NCBI GenBank assembly: GCA_036346375.1
Contig: CM070515.1
Coordinates: 14,654,423 to 14,718,422, forward strand
Length of the DNA: 64,000 nt
Reading direction: 5' to 3'
Source: Guadua angustifolia
Taxonomy: Eukaryota > Streptophyta > Magnoliopsida > Poales > Poaceae
Shown here: positions 23,079 through 34,324 of the stretch, one piece after another
How positions within the stretch are numbered: position 1 is the first letter of the stretch
Layout: the number at the start of each line of letters is the position of its first letter
The notes under the pieces: model-generated
Told to the model about the DNA's origin: nothing
Seen by the model: the letters and a program-made list of their open reading frames with translations, nothing else
Database searches by the model: none
Position numbers and translations under genes: made by a program

Positions 23079-24208
23079 ATGAGGCATTTGCCATCGATGA
23101 AATCGTTATTCAAATTTCTCCATTGCAAGCGTTTTGCAGCCATTCGCCGGAGTCGCCGCTCCGCTGCCTCCACTCCGACCCACACCCTCTCCTCGCCACT
23201 TTCTCCCGCCTCTGCGCGGACGGCCCCCTCCCCGCCGCGCTCGCGCTGCTCCCGGACCTCGCCGCGGCGGACCTCCGCTCGGACCCCGTCTCGCTCTGCC
23301 GCCTCATCAAGCTCTGCGTCCACCACGGCACGCCCAGCGACGGCCTTCTCATCCACCGCCACGTCTATCGCAGCGCCCATGGAGGAGCGCCCCCACAGCA
23401 GCCTCTTCGTCTCCAGCGCCCTCGTCTCCATGTACGCCAAGTTCGGCCTGCTCGACGACGCTCTCAGGCTGTTCGCCGGAATGCCTGTCGTCGCGGTGCT
23501 GGCCAATGCCGGCGGGAGGAAGGAGGAGGCGCTGACGTTTCTTGTTGCCATGCAGAGGGACGGCGTGGCTCCCGACATGTACACGTTCTCGAGTATTCTT
23601 GGTGCATGCGGCACGCCGGGGGACCTCGCGGCCTTGCACGGGAGCATTGTTAAGCTTGTGCGGAGCTCCTTGATTGATGCGTATATGAAGCTTGGAGATT
23701 TGGAATGCGGGCGCCGCTTCTTTGACGAGATAGTCACCCGTGATTTGGTCATGTGGAATTCGATCATTGCGGGGCTCGCACAGAGCGGGGATGGTGTCAG
23801 GGCGATCGAGTTGTTTATGAGGATGAAGGAGGCCGGGTTTTTGGCTAACCAGGGCACCTTGACCAGTGTCCTCCGGGCGTGCACCGGGATGGTCATGCTT
23901 GAGGTGGGGAGGCTGGTCCATGCTCATGTGCTCAAGTAAAGGGCTTGATTTTGCACAATGCGCTTCTCGACATGTACTGCAAGTGCTGGAGCTTGCATGA
24001 TGCAGACGCCTTGTTCAGCAGGATGCCTCGGAGGGATGTGATCTCATGGAGCACCGTGATCTCTGGTTTGGCGCAGAACGGGAGAAGCATTGAGGCATTG
24101 AGGGTTTTCGACTTGATGAAATCTTGAGGACCCACACGGAACCACATAACGATGATTGGAATTCTGTTTGCATGCAGCCATGCTGGTCTAGTGGAAGATG
24201 GCTGGTAT

Positions 24209-25197
24209 CAGTGGCGTATCCAACGGGTGGGCTCGGTTGGGCTCGAGCCCACCCTCTGGTCGCTAGATCCTATGTACCTTTTTTATCAGCGGCGTTTATT
24301 TTTTGGCATAACAGTAGCAAATGTATATGTACTCAGGCACGTCTAGAGGAAGAAGAAACTTTGTTGAGTGATGAGCTACTTTTTAGACCATGTGGTCTCA
24401 TGAGCCACTACTTGTTGAATACCTAATTTTGCAATTGGTAACTCTTCACTTGCTGTCTACAAAACTGGACTTGGACCCTCAATGCGTGTAGAGACTATAG
24501 AGAGAGATGAAGTTGACTCGACATCTCTACTTTGCGAGGATATGGTAGCCCATCAAGTACGGAGCACTTCATGCACGTCGTCGAGACTCGGCAATTGTAA
24601 GGGCACGGCGAGGACGTCGAGTGAATGTTGGGGAGCTAGCGAGGGTATGAGTGTGTGGCAATGGACAACGCACTGTGGCGATGATGAGCAGATTGTGAAG
24701 GTGGCATAGCATGAGTTGGCGAGTGCCTAACCGACTGAGTAGTCTGACCATGACAACAAATAGACAATAAGCCTCTCTTCTAATGTATGATTTTTGAGAG
24801 GTGCTTCAATGCTCTGCTTTTTGACAAATGCAGAAATATTAAAGTATAAATAAAAGGTAGATAATAATTACTTATCTTTTCGCTTATTTCAAGATTTGTG
24901 TAACTTACATTGAAAAGAAAAGCATTGAAGCACTGCTCATGATTTTTTTATCAATTATAAATATGCCAATGGGTTGAAAGAGACACTAGCCGATTTATTT
25001 GATTGATTGGTGCTAATTTGTTTATAGATTTCCAAAAGTTTAACAAATGAATGTTGCACAAGTATTTCTCAAATAATGAACTACAAGTAGTAGCACTCAA
25101 ACCGATGAGAATACAACACAAGCTGTTTAACATGTTTGTCTCGATTTAACGTAATGTTTTAAGCCCACCCTCTATTTTTATTCTAGATTCGCCACTG
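24209..25197. mobile_element. Non-autonomous hAT element in the PPR gene (copy 1)
   Basis: Ends CAGTGGCGTATCCA and (inverted) CAGTGGCGAATCTAGA, with a perfect 8-bp target duplication GCTGGTAT at 24201-24208 and 25198-25205. Removing the element and one TSD copy restores the codons for EDGWYYF of the PPR protein, so the insertion point is exact. It is 989 bp, mostly AT-rich, and encodes no transposase. Confidence 0.95.
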
Positions 25198-25696
25198 GCT
25201 GGTATTACTTTAGGTTGATGGAGAAGCTCTTTGGAATTCAACCTGAGCGAGAACACTGCAACTACATGGTCGACGTCGATCTCCTTGGTCGGGCAGGGAA
25301 GCTCGATGAGGCTGTACAGTTCATCTCAGGATGAACTTTGAGCCTGACTCGGTCATATGGAGGACTCTTCTTGAGGCTTGCAGGATGCACAAAAACGCCA
25401 GTCTTGCAGGCTTGCAGCATATGCAGCAACAGAGATCCTTAAACTGGAACCTGACGATCAAGGTGCCCCCATATCGCTGTCAAACATATACGCTGATTTG
25501 CGACAATGGACAGACGCTGAGAAGTCATGGAAGGTGACGAGAGGCCGAGGGGCAAAGAGAGCCCAGGTGAAGCTGGGTCGAGCTGGGGAAACAGGTCCAT
25601 GTGTTCATTGCCAGTGACTTGTCACACCCATTCTCAGATGGTATAATTCAGAAGCTGAACCGACTGGTCAGCACGGTCACAAACCTCGGTAATGTC

Positions 25697-26895
25697 CAGT
25701 GGCGTACGCAGCACTAAAAAGGAGGGGGTGCTAGGAAGTGAACATAGAAGAATCGTACCAAAACGCATACAATTCAAAATACTTAACGCACTCTAAATTC
25801 AAATGTAAATAGACAAGAGTCAAATGTAAATGAATCTACAATTAATTTTATAACATCTATAATAAGTTGGGACTATACTAGTGAACAAATAAAGGGATAA
25901 TTAAAATAAACTAATAATTCAAATTTACTAATCACTATACTAGTGAACAAATGAACGGATAATTAAATGAACTAATAGTTCAAATTTACTAATCAACCAA
26001 CAATCTGATGATAATTTTATAGTACTTACAATTTACTAATTAATCAATAATTAAAATAAAAAACTCACCTCCTTACCTTATCCTCAGCCGGCCGGTCCTT
26101 CCTCCCTCAGTCTCCTCGCGCACCTCTCTCTCTCTCAACTTTCTGGTCTCTGGCTCCTCCCTCCCGTCACTCTTCGGCTCCTCGCCGTCCTCCGCTCGCC
26201 TCCCGCCGGTGGCTCGTGGCCGGCCCCACCCTTGAGCTCACGGCCCAGCGCCCGGCTCCGGCGTGAGCTCCTCGATCTCTCACGGCCCGGCGCCCGCGCC
26301 CGCCCGCCATGGCGCCCACCGCCACCAGATGGAGAGTCGGAGCGGCGATCGGCGCCTCGGCTGCCGGCCAGACAAGCCATGCCCGCCTCCTCCTCGGCCC
26401 CTCCGCAGTCCACCCAATGGGCCGGTGGCTGAAGCCGCGATGCAGCGCGGCAGCGCCCCTCCTCGGCTACTCAACTCGTCCACCGGACCGGCGGCGCACC
26501 GCGCACCTCCTGCTCCGCGCATCCGGTGAGTCTCGGCTCTCGCTCAATTAGGGATTCGAATATGAGAATTGGGGAATGGACAAACAGGAGAGTGGGGATT
26601 GATTTGAGGCTGGGTTCGAGTCTATTTGGCTTGTGTTGTGCGATTTGGTGCAACCACACCCAAACGAGTGGACGACCGAACCCCGAACGGGTCGAACCTC
26701 TTCTCTGGCTCGGCTCTAGTCACTCCCCTGCCTCCACCCGTGCAAGCATCGTCCTCCTCAATCTGTAGCCGCAGCCGGTGCTCCGCCGCCTAATAGCCAT
26801 AGAAAATTGGAGCATGTTTGCTATGGGCTTCGGGGGTGCGACGAGAAGAGGGGGTGCGCTAGCCCCCTCGCGCACCCCCCGTGCGTTCGCCACTG
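25697..26895. mobile_element. Non-autonomous hAT element in the PPR gene (copy 2)
   Basis: Ends CAGTGGCGTACGCAG and (inverted) CAGTGGCGAACGCACG, with a perfect 8-bp target duplication GTAATGTC at 25689-25696 and 26896-26903. It is 1199 bp. The interior has a GC-rich block (about 26090-26525) with a CT-rich leader, open frames and a donor-like GTGAGT at 26526, resembling a 5' exon. No transposase domain is present. The TSD interrupts the PPR protein between NLG and TEFVLQDLG. Confidence 0.95.
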
Positions 26896-27177
26896 GTAAT
26901 GTCCCACAGACAAGAGTTCGTGTTGCAGGATCTCGGAAGCGAGCAGAAGGAAGATCTGCTGAAATATCACAGCGAGAAGCTGGCAATTGCATTTGGAACA
27001 ATAAATTCAATGGAGGGGAAGCCTATCAGAATCATGAAGAACCTCAGGATCCGCGGTGACTGTCATGCATTAGCGAAGCTCGTCTACCAGAGCAAAGGCA
27101 AGGCGATCATCGTCAGGGACCCGGTTCGGTTCCATCATTTCCAGGATGGAGTTTGCTCTTTTGGCGACTACTGGTAG

Positions 27178-27741
27178 GGGTGATGGCACACATTGGCAAG
27201 GCTTGATTGGGGTTAGTGCTGATTGGTGACTACTACTACGTCTTCTCATGAGAGTGGCTGCCGAAAATGACCTGCCTGTTCAGTGATGGCTATGTACAGA
27301 GACATGTTACTACCACAAGGCAATGGTACCTGTCATTCTTTTCAAAACGAACACCGTTTGTTTTCTTTGCAACTCTGATGTTGAACCACATGTAGTCTCG
27401 TTACTCTTGTATTTGTTGAAAGAAGAAGAGCAAGAGAAAGAGTAGTAAAAAGAACAGGGACAAAGGATAAAGAAGGCAAGAAAAAATAGAAGGCAAGAAT
27501 GAAAATAGCGTCCATGAAAAGGCCCACTGGGCCACCCTACTCGTCCACACCACCCACGCAAACACCGAAACAGAGCTAGCAAGACCAAGACAGACACGCG
27601 CCCTAGAGAATTCCGGAGTCATCTTCTTCCAAGCTCTAGAAGCTATAGCCCGTAGAGGCCGCCGGTGACCGGCGCCGGTAGCAAGAGGCGTGAGGAGGAT
27701 TGGTGGTCGTCGTCGTCTTCATCGTCGTGAGGCGCGGCTAG
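27178..27741. other. Intergenic region and 5' UTR of the downstream gene
   Basis: Contains the presumed 3' UTR of the PPR locus and, from about 27500, GC-richer sequence leading to the ATG at 27742. An open frame on the minus strand here lacks protein-like features. No clear TATA box was identified. Confidence 0.4.
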
Positions 27742-30700
27742 ATGTCGGTGCGGATAAAGACGGTGGTGGACAGGTTCGTGAAGGAGCTCAAGGAGGCGCT
27801 GGACGCGGACATCCAGGACCGCATCATGAAGGAGCGCGAGATGCAGAGCTACATCGAGGAGCGCGAGCGCGAGGTCGCCGAGCGGGAGGCCGCGTGGAAG
27901 GCCGAGCTCTCCCGCCGCGAGGTAACGAACCCCAATCCCAATCCATGACTCGATTATTTATCGGTTCGATCCCATCCTCCCCTATGGTTCTGGTCAGCGT
28001 CCTGAAAGTCTTAGCTGTTCCGTGATCAAGGACGGGAAAGATATTGATGATCTGACTGTTGATACAGTCGCAATTCTCGCTGGAAATGTGATTGAGATGA
28101 AGCTGAACCTGCACCTGCACAGTGTTTCTTGACAAGTTGATGTAAATGTCCTTCAGTTTCTTGTGATGCTGAAGAAGTACAATGTAAGAAATTATTTCTT
28201 ACTTTACACTGTAGTAGTCACGATGGCAGCAGGGGGAATAAAGCTGGCCTCTATTGGTTCTTTAAAAGAATATAGGCAACCATATAACTCTATAGTCTTG
28301 TATAATAATTTTATAATATCATAAATCCAATTTATATATTTGAAATTTGCTAAAAGTACAATACAAATAATTCTAAGGTTTTAAAAATCCTAAACCATCC
28401 AAATCAAAATCAATTCAATCAACAAACTTGATCTATTGAAGAGGTGATCTCCCGGCACCCGCTAGGCCCTAGATCCACCCCTGGAAGATAAGAATGTAAG
28501 AAATGTCCTGGAAGCATTGATCCTCAAGTGGTCAAAAGTGACTAGAATAGAACATATCAGACTGGCATCCGTTGAGTTCTTAGGTAGGACAGGTCATGGG
28601 TTTTTCTTGTTATGTATGTAGTAGCTCATACGCGCAGCGCTTTGTATTATCAACAATCATACGATTATGTCCCGTGTTTATTATTGAAAGTAAATCTAGT
28701 TACTTAGTCTAGGAATAGCACAGCTGATCGATTAAAGTACCTGCTAAGAAAAGAAATGAATTTGGAGCATGCTAATACTATGATTATGAAGGTAAAACCA
28801 GAAAAAAAAAATGAGCTACATATGGTCCTCGTTTTGTCAATGTCCAAATCAGTGGTGGATCCAAGATTTTTAGAATGAGTGTTCGAAGTTACAAAATTAT
28901 TTAACAAATAGTTTCTTGGAACTTTCATTACTGGACCTCTTTAACATAAAGGCAATGTTTAACAAATTTCAACTCGCCACTAACACAACAGTCCACACTC
29001 TATCCAATTTTAAAATGCGGCAAGTTTGTTAGGATGCATGTAAAAGTTGTAAACCACCTTAACTATAAGCTAATTAAGTGAAGCACACTACTAGGATAAT
29101 TAGTACTTAAACATTTAGCTTCTTAGGGCAAGAGCACAAGAAACTTATAGTTCAGTAAACAACAAAGACTTTGAAAATCATATTGGCAATGAATATGCTG
29201 AAAATTTATGTTGTGAAATACACATTTTGGTTGTGTAATACTAGAAGAGGTTTTGGATTATGTGAAACCTTTTGAAGGGAAAACAATAGCTTCATCGATG
29301 CTCCTTGCACCGCCACCTCCTGCCATGCTGCTACCATACCGATTGTCACCTGCCTCCGCCGATTCGGCCACAAGGGTCAAGGGGCAGCGACGGATCAGAT
29401 CTGGACCCCTCTTGCTCCTTGCTGCCTCCATCGAGGCGCCTAGCGTCAATGCCTGGTGCTGCCTCCTGGCCTTTGCCTACCGCCCTGTCGGCTTGCCGCC
29501 CTTGCACTAGAGATGAGAGGGGATAGGGAGAGCCCGAGCCACCGCCAGAGACAGAGGAGAGGCAGATGGGATCATGCCAGCAAGGGCTACGGGAGGTGTA
29601 TTGCTTAGAGTTGGGCCGAGCAGTGAAAAACAAGGCTAGGTCCACTTTCCCACGCAGTGAGCGGGTGAAAAATAGGCCAGAATGATTGGAGCCAGGTTAG
29701 AATCCAAAAAGGCTGAAATAAATATTTTTAGCCACCTTAATAGTAACCTAATGTACCTACTAAATACTGGTTTTTTTGTCAAAAATCTTGGGTGTACATC
29801 TGCACACCCTTGTCCCAATACTGGATCCGCCCCTGGTTCCAATCTTATATATTGTGAAATAACACAAGAAAATGATCTTGTATTGTGAAACGTAGGGCAC
29901 ACCTCCGTGTACAAGTGGGAGTGTGAGATCGGTAGAGGTGGCAGGATAGGCTAGGTGGAGGTAGGTGAGAAAGTGGAGATGAATATGTGAAGCCTACTAG
30001 GGTTACAGTGATCCCATTTTCGGTACAGAATCTCATAGACCCATACACCCCTAATACTCTAGCTGTAAAGACTTTGTCTGCGAATCTGACATTGTTTTGG
30101 AGATGAATTTAGTCAAGGAACTTATTGCATAAAGAAGCTAATCGTTTAACTACAAATCTAGGCTAGAGACCTAGCCTCATTCAATATTCCCCTAGCCGGC
30201 TGCATAGACACTAGGCTTCACCTTCCTACCTAGCCGCCTAGACCGATTTATCCTACCTAAGCAGCCGTCTAGAGACGCTAGGCACCGATCCGCCGGTGAC
30301 TAGCGCCTTAGTAAAGACTAGCCTTGTTACATAATTGAGCGATCCATTTTTGAATCCTGATGTTTTTGTTTTGAGTCTTTTAATTATTCTTTTATGTTGT
30401 AAGCACCAGCATAATATGCACATCTTCCTAAGTTGCTTATGAGCTATTGAAGACGATATAATTTATCTTGCTCGTTTAGCTGCTGCTGCTCCACTTTTAT
30501 ATCTCGATATTGTTTGTTGAGCGTAATTTGACAGCTTATGTTGCCTGTAATCAGACTAAATGAGCAATTGCTTTGTGGGCGCACCAGAAAAGTGTATCCA
30601 GGATAACCTAAAAGCCAAAACGGAAACATAACCTGATCGCTGATGAAAATTGAAAACAAAAGGCTTTGGTGTTGAGCCCTTCAAACTATACAGCATCCTT

Positions 30701-31114
30701 ATATGCTGGAAACAGAATATCAAATCTGTTTGGTAGTTTCCAGTTAGACGCCAAGTAGTATGTAGTGAAATAAATATTTTCTCTGTCAAATGCTTGGAGG
30801 GATGTCATAGATCAACTCAAGGACCTTCTGATTTTAAACAATTATTTTGCCTTTTGATTTTATCATTGCTGTGTAGCTCATCATTGTTGACACTGCTTTT
30901 GGGACCCATAATATGACGTGCTATACTAGGTCTTTCACAGGATGAAATTGCGCGGCAAGAGGCAAGGCTGTAATTAGAAAGGGAGAACTTGGAGAAAGAA
31001 AAGAGTGTCCTCATGGGAACTGCTTCAAACCAGGATAACCAAGATGGAGCCCTTGAGATTACAGTCAGCGGCGAGAAGTATAGGTGCCTTCGCTTCTCCA
31101 AGGCAAAGAAGTGA
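27742..31114 (+). pseudogene. Small two-exon coiled-coil gene, interrupted by an in-frame stop
   Basis: Exon 1 (27742-27921, 60 codons) starts MSVRIKTVVDRFVKELKEAL and continues with the charged helical stretch KEREMQSYIEEREREVAERE; it ends at a donor GTAACG. Exon 2 (30941-31114) follows an acceptor TTTCACAG in the same phase and reads DEIARQEARL, a TAA at 30971-30973, then LERENLEKEKSVLMG, GALEITVSGEKYRCLRF and SKAKK with a stop. Without the TAA the product would be about 117 residues, a coiled coil with a short conserved C-terminus; I recognise it as a conserved plant family of unknown function. With it, a 70-residue truncated protein is predicted. The roughly 3-kb intron contains a hAT element. 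It could be a young pseudogene, a truncated allele or a sequence error. Confidence 0.7.
28850..29835. mobile_element. Non-autonomous hAT element in the intron (copy 3)
   Basis: Ends CAGTGGTGGATCCA and (inverted) CAGGGGCGGATCCAGTA, with near-matching 8-bp flanks GTCCAAAT (28842-28849) and GTTCCAAT (29836-29843). It is 986 bp. The interior has a short GC-rich block around 29290-29520 but no transposase. It lies in the intron of the small coiled-coil gene and may be spliced out without effect. Confidence 0.8.
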
Positions 31115-32360
31115 GGTACAAGCTAGGGCACCATTGAAGTGGGCAGTGCACCGATAGCATTTTTAAGCCTTATATCTGATTCAAACTGGAGCAGTACAAG
31201 AAATCCCGAAGTGGCCCCAAACGAGTAAAGGAATCTCTTTTAAGCTGTTTGTTAGGTACTAGTCAGTAGTCACTGCTTCTCTCCTGTTCCCTAATTAATC
31301 AGATCATTGAACGCCGCATGAGATGATGCGGGCCTGCCGATCGAGTGTCCTGGTCTGTATGAATGGCTCTCAATTAATTATCAGCCATGTTAGGTCTAGC
31401 TTCTGATTGCCATCCAATGTCGATTCACTTTGAAGGCAACTGTGGATGCTCCTTTCCCTTTTTTGTAATTCTTTTACAATTGGAGATATCTGTTCTTTTT
31501 CAGATTCATAAATTTTGTGTCAGCGGTTGGGTTCAGAAGGGAAGTTTCAAATCGGATGTGGAGTAGACACTTATCTTTTTTTTTTTTCAGGTTCGTACTC
31601 ATGTAATTTTTAAGTTATGCAGGTTATCGTCTAGCCACGCAACTATTGCGCGGGATTTAATTATGGCTAGTTTGTACGAGACCAGTGTCTTGATGGTGAC
31701 CTGAGGCTCAAATTGAGACCTAACTTTCGTCACAGTGACCATTAGAGGCACATGAGTACTTGCTCTTGATAACGACTGTTACCCGAAAAGCCAGAGCTTG
31801 TCCTCCCGCAGATGTTTATTTAAGTGTGTGATGTGCTCACCTCAACCGCCTGCGCTGCCAATCCGGTTCGTCTGCGCTGCAAATATCTGCAGCAGTAAAC
31901 TACATCTACATGGGGCAACATTCCAACGTCTCCAAGATAGTAACATCATGCAAAATGATGCAACGCAAGCATCCGAAGTGTAGTATATATTGACTGAAAT
32001 GAACCAAGCGATAGCTACTTGCCTACTACTCTGCAGATCCATCAGGCTCCCGCGCACATACGGGTATTTGGGATCCACATGAGACGAGCGGCCTAGGCTG
32101 TACTCTGAACGAACAGCCTTGAGATCCCATCTCAGCTCCTGTGCTTGGAAAAAACCATGTGCAGCACACCTGGAGTCAGAGAGAGGAGAGAGACCAGCTA
32201 GGATTGTCAAGAGAAGGATCTGTCCATCTTGCATCTCATCTCATGATCTGTTCACTCAGTGGGTCCCATATGTCCGTGACAGAAAACCAAGGACGGCATG
32301 GTATGCAAGAACCTTCTCTAGCATCATTATTCACAGCCAGGCCAGGCAAGCACAAGAAGC
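31115..32360. other. 3' UTR region and unassigned sequence
   Basis: The first few hundred bases are probably the 3' UTR of the coiled-coil gene. The rest, including open frames at 31800-32390, shows no recognisable domain or element ends. Confidence 0.4.
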
Positions 32361-33012
32361 ATTTGTGCATGCAACCGCTTAGCTGAAAACCAAAAAATAT
32401 TGTGGCAGAGGAGCGAGGGGAGAGCTACTGTTACTATATGTTATATAGACATGTCTATAGAGGAGTAGATTTTCTAAAAAGTTGCTTTTTTTAGTTTTCT
32501 ACGTTGAAAAGCACGGAAGCAGAATTAGTTTTTTTAAATTGACCATTTAGCAAATATAACTAATTCTCCTCAGCAATAACCTGTAAAAATATATCTACTT
32601 TGGCTTTTGCTAGTTATACGTGGATTTGACTTATGTCTAAAGCTCCTTAAAAGCTGTCCATATGATAGGAGACTAATTTTTTAAAAGCTAAAGCTTATTT
32701 TAAACCTCTAAACATACCATAGCCCATAGATCTGGAGGAGAAAACAAGGTTGAAAGTGTGCTTGTGTGTCCCCTCGACGACGTGTTGGCCAACGGCGACC
32801 CATGCGCGGCTGCAGCTGCCTTGCCGACCGATCACCTGGACATCCACATCCGACATCCATTTTGTCTTGATATTTGTATTACTAGCATAGTTTTCGCGGC
32901 GGAACACATCACGTGTATTGTTTTTTTCGCAGAAATAATTTCTTTATTTTCGGTGGTGTTTTTTAAATCGTCGAGAAAATGAGCAAAACGGGTGAAAGGA
33001 TACAAAGCGAAG
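32361..33012. repeat. Direct repeat, copy A (about 650 bp)
   Basis: Starts ATTTGTGCATGCAACCGC and is nearly identical to 34325-34980, with scattered single-base differences. It has no TG/CA ends, so it is not an LTR pair. Copy A runs into CACTA-like sequence at its right end, and copy B starts exactly at the CACTA terminus. Confidence 0.9.
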
Positions 33013-34324
33013 TAAAACCGTCAGTGAAATCCTGACGGTTATATAACACAACCGTCTGTAATATCTCTGATAGTCATTACAGACGATTATATTTAGAAAC
33101 CGTCTCGTGATATTTCTTACATCACGAGGCAGTACGTAATATAAAACCGTCGTGATATCTCAAAGCCTCCGACCACTTCGTTCACCACATCACGAGACGG
33201 TTTTAATTTGAAACCGTCACAAATAATAAAAATAGAAAATTTTAAATATTGATAATTACCTCTCTTGCCTTCTAATTTGAAAGAATTGAAATTAAATAAT
33301 ATTATATTTGAAATAATTGGAACTAATATTCCATTTGCAATAATTAAAAAAACGGTCGAAACAGATTCAAAACTTGGAGGCCGTTTGAGGCCCTAAACGA
33401 CCTTTTTGGAATTCGTCGCCAAGACGCTCTCAAGACAAACCAAAGAGGATCCGACCATCCGATTTTGGCGCCCGATCGATTCTGAGTCAAAAGTTATGAA
33501 TATTTTAACAAAAGTACTCGGAGATCTTATTTGCAAACTAGAATCGGTGCCCAAAAGAATATAATCGAGAGAGCTCATCGTGTGATGATTAGGAAAGCTC
33601 AAGAACACCAAAATCGAAGGTACGAGTCAAAAGTTATGGTGTTTTACAAGTTCCGTGAATAGTAATAGCACATATATTGCAAGCATCATTAATAGTCAAA
33701 AGTATGGAAAATAAATTTGAAAGCTTTAAATTTTGCTAATTACCTCCATAGTTTGCTAATTTGAAATAATTGGAAATCGGTGTTTGGGTACTTCACGGGT
33801 TAAAAGGATGAGGAGGCATAATATGTCGATGTTATCATACCACCACTAAAATCTCGCATCTTATAAGAACTACGAAGTTAAGCGTGTTTAGGCGAGTAGT
33901 AATAGGATGGGTGACCTCTAGGAAGACCACACATGTGGTGTTAAAAATGTCCGGGAAGACCACACGAGTAGTAATTAGGCGAGAGTAGTATTAGTAGTAT
34001 TAAGATGGGTGAAGTCTCCCTAATTTAGTATTTTTAAATTACCAAGAAGAACAAAGTGTGCGATGACTTATCACGAGCGGTTCTAGTCTAGAACCGTCAG
34101 TGATAAGGGCTCATCCTGACGGTTCTAGCGTAGAACCGTCTGTGATGAGCCCTTATCACGAGCGGTTCTAGACTAGAACCGTCTATGATGTTAATTTTTC
34201 CTGACGGTTTAGAAACCGTCCGTGATGACCTATTGTCATCACTGACGCTTTGATACAGACGGTTCACAAAACCGTCTGTGATGTGTTTTGTGAACCGTCT
34301 GTAATGTGGTTTTTTGTAGTAGTG
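33013..34324. mobile_element. CACTA transposon remnant, one end preserved
   Basis: The right end, read inverted, begins CACTACTACAAAAAACC, the standard grass CACTA (En/Spm) terminus. Subterminal motifs of the form GACGGTT and AACCGTC recur many times in both orientations (33020-33220 and 34070-34310), including short palindromes such as GGTTCTAGxxTAGAACC. No left CACTA end and no transposase are present, so it is a truncated or rearranged non-autonomous copy. Confidence 0.8.

Larger units (their letters stand above)
23079..27177 (+). pseudogene. DYW-class pentatricopeptide repeat gene, disrupted
   Basis: The pieces joined across two insertions give a PLS-type PPR protein ending in E, E+ and DYW domains. 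Such proteins bind organellar RNA and direct C-to-U editing in mitochondria or chloroplasts. PPR units are visible as SSLFVSSALVSMYAKFGLLD, SSLIDAYMKLGDLE, DLVMWNSIIAGLAQSG and HNALLDMYCKC. The DYW end has YHSEKLAIAFG (HxE catalytic motif present) and closes with FGDYW and a stop at 27175-27177. Lesions: a frameshift near 23375, small internal deletions near 23490 and 23655, a lost base near 23937, an in-frame TGA at about 24125, two hAT insertions (24209-25197 and 25697-26895), and frameshifts near 25330 and 25410. In the DYW domain the usual CGDCH reads RGDCH and the usual CSCGDYW reads CSFGDYW, so two zinc-binding cysteines are also gone. It resembles Arabidopsis At2g03880 (REME1) from memory. 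Confidence 0.9.

Noticed and set aside
23003..23896. 297-codon open frame on the minus strand
   Set aside because: It lies opposite the PPR coding sequence, whose plus-strand frames have clear PPR motifs; the minus frame is a GC-driven shadow.
28230..28483. Possible fourth hAT element ending CTAGATCCACCCCTG at 28483
   Set aside because: The right end looks like a hAT terminus, but the only candidate left end (CAGGGGGAATAA at 28230) has no matching inverted sequence and no 8-bp duplication.
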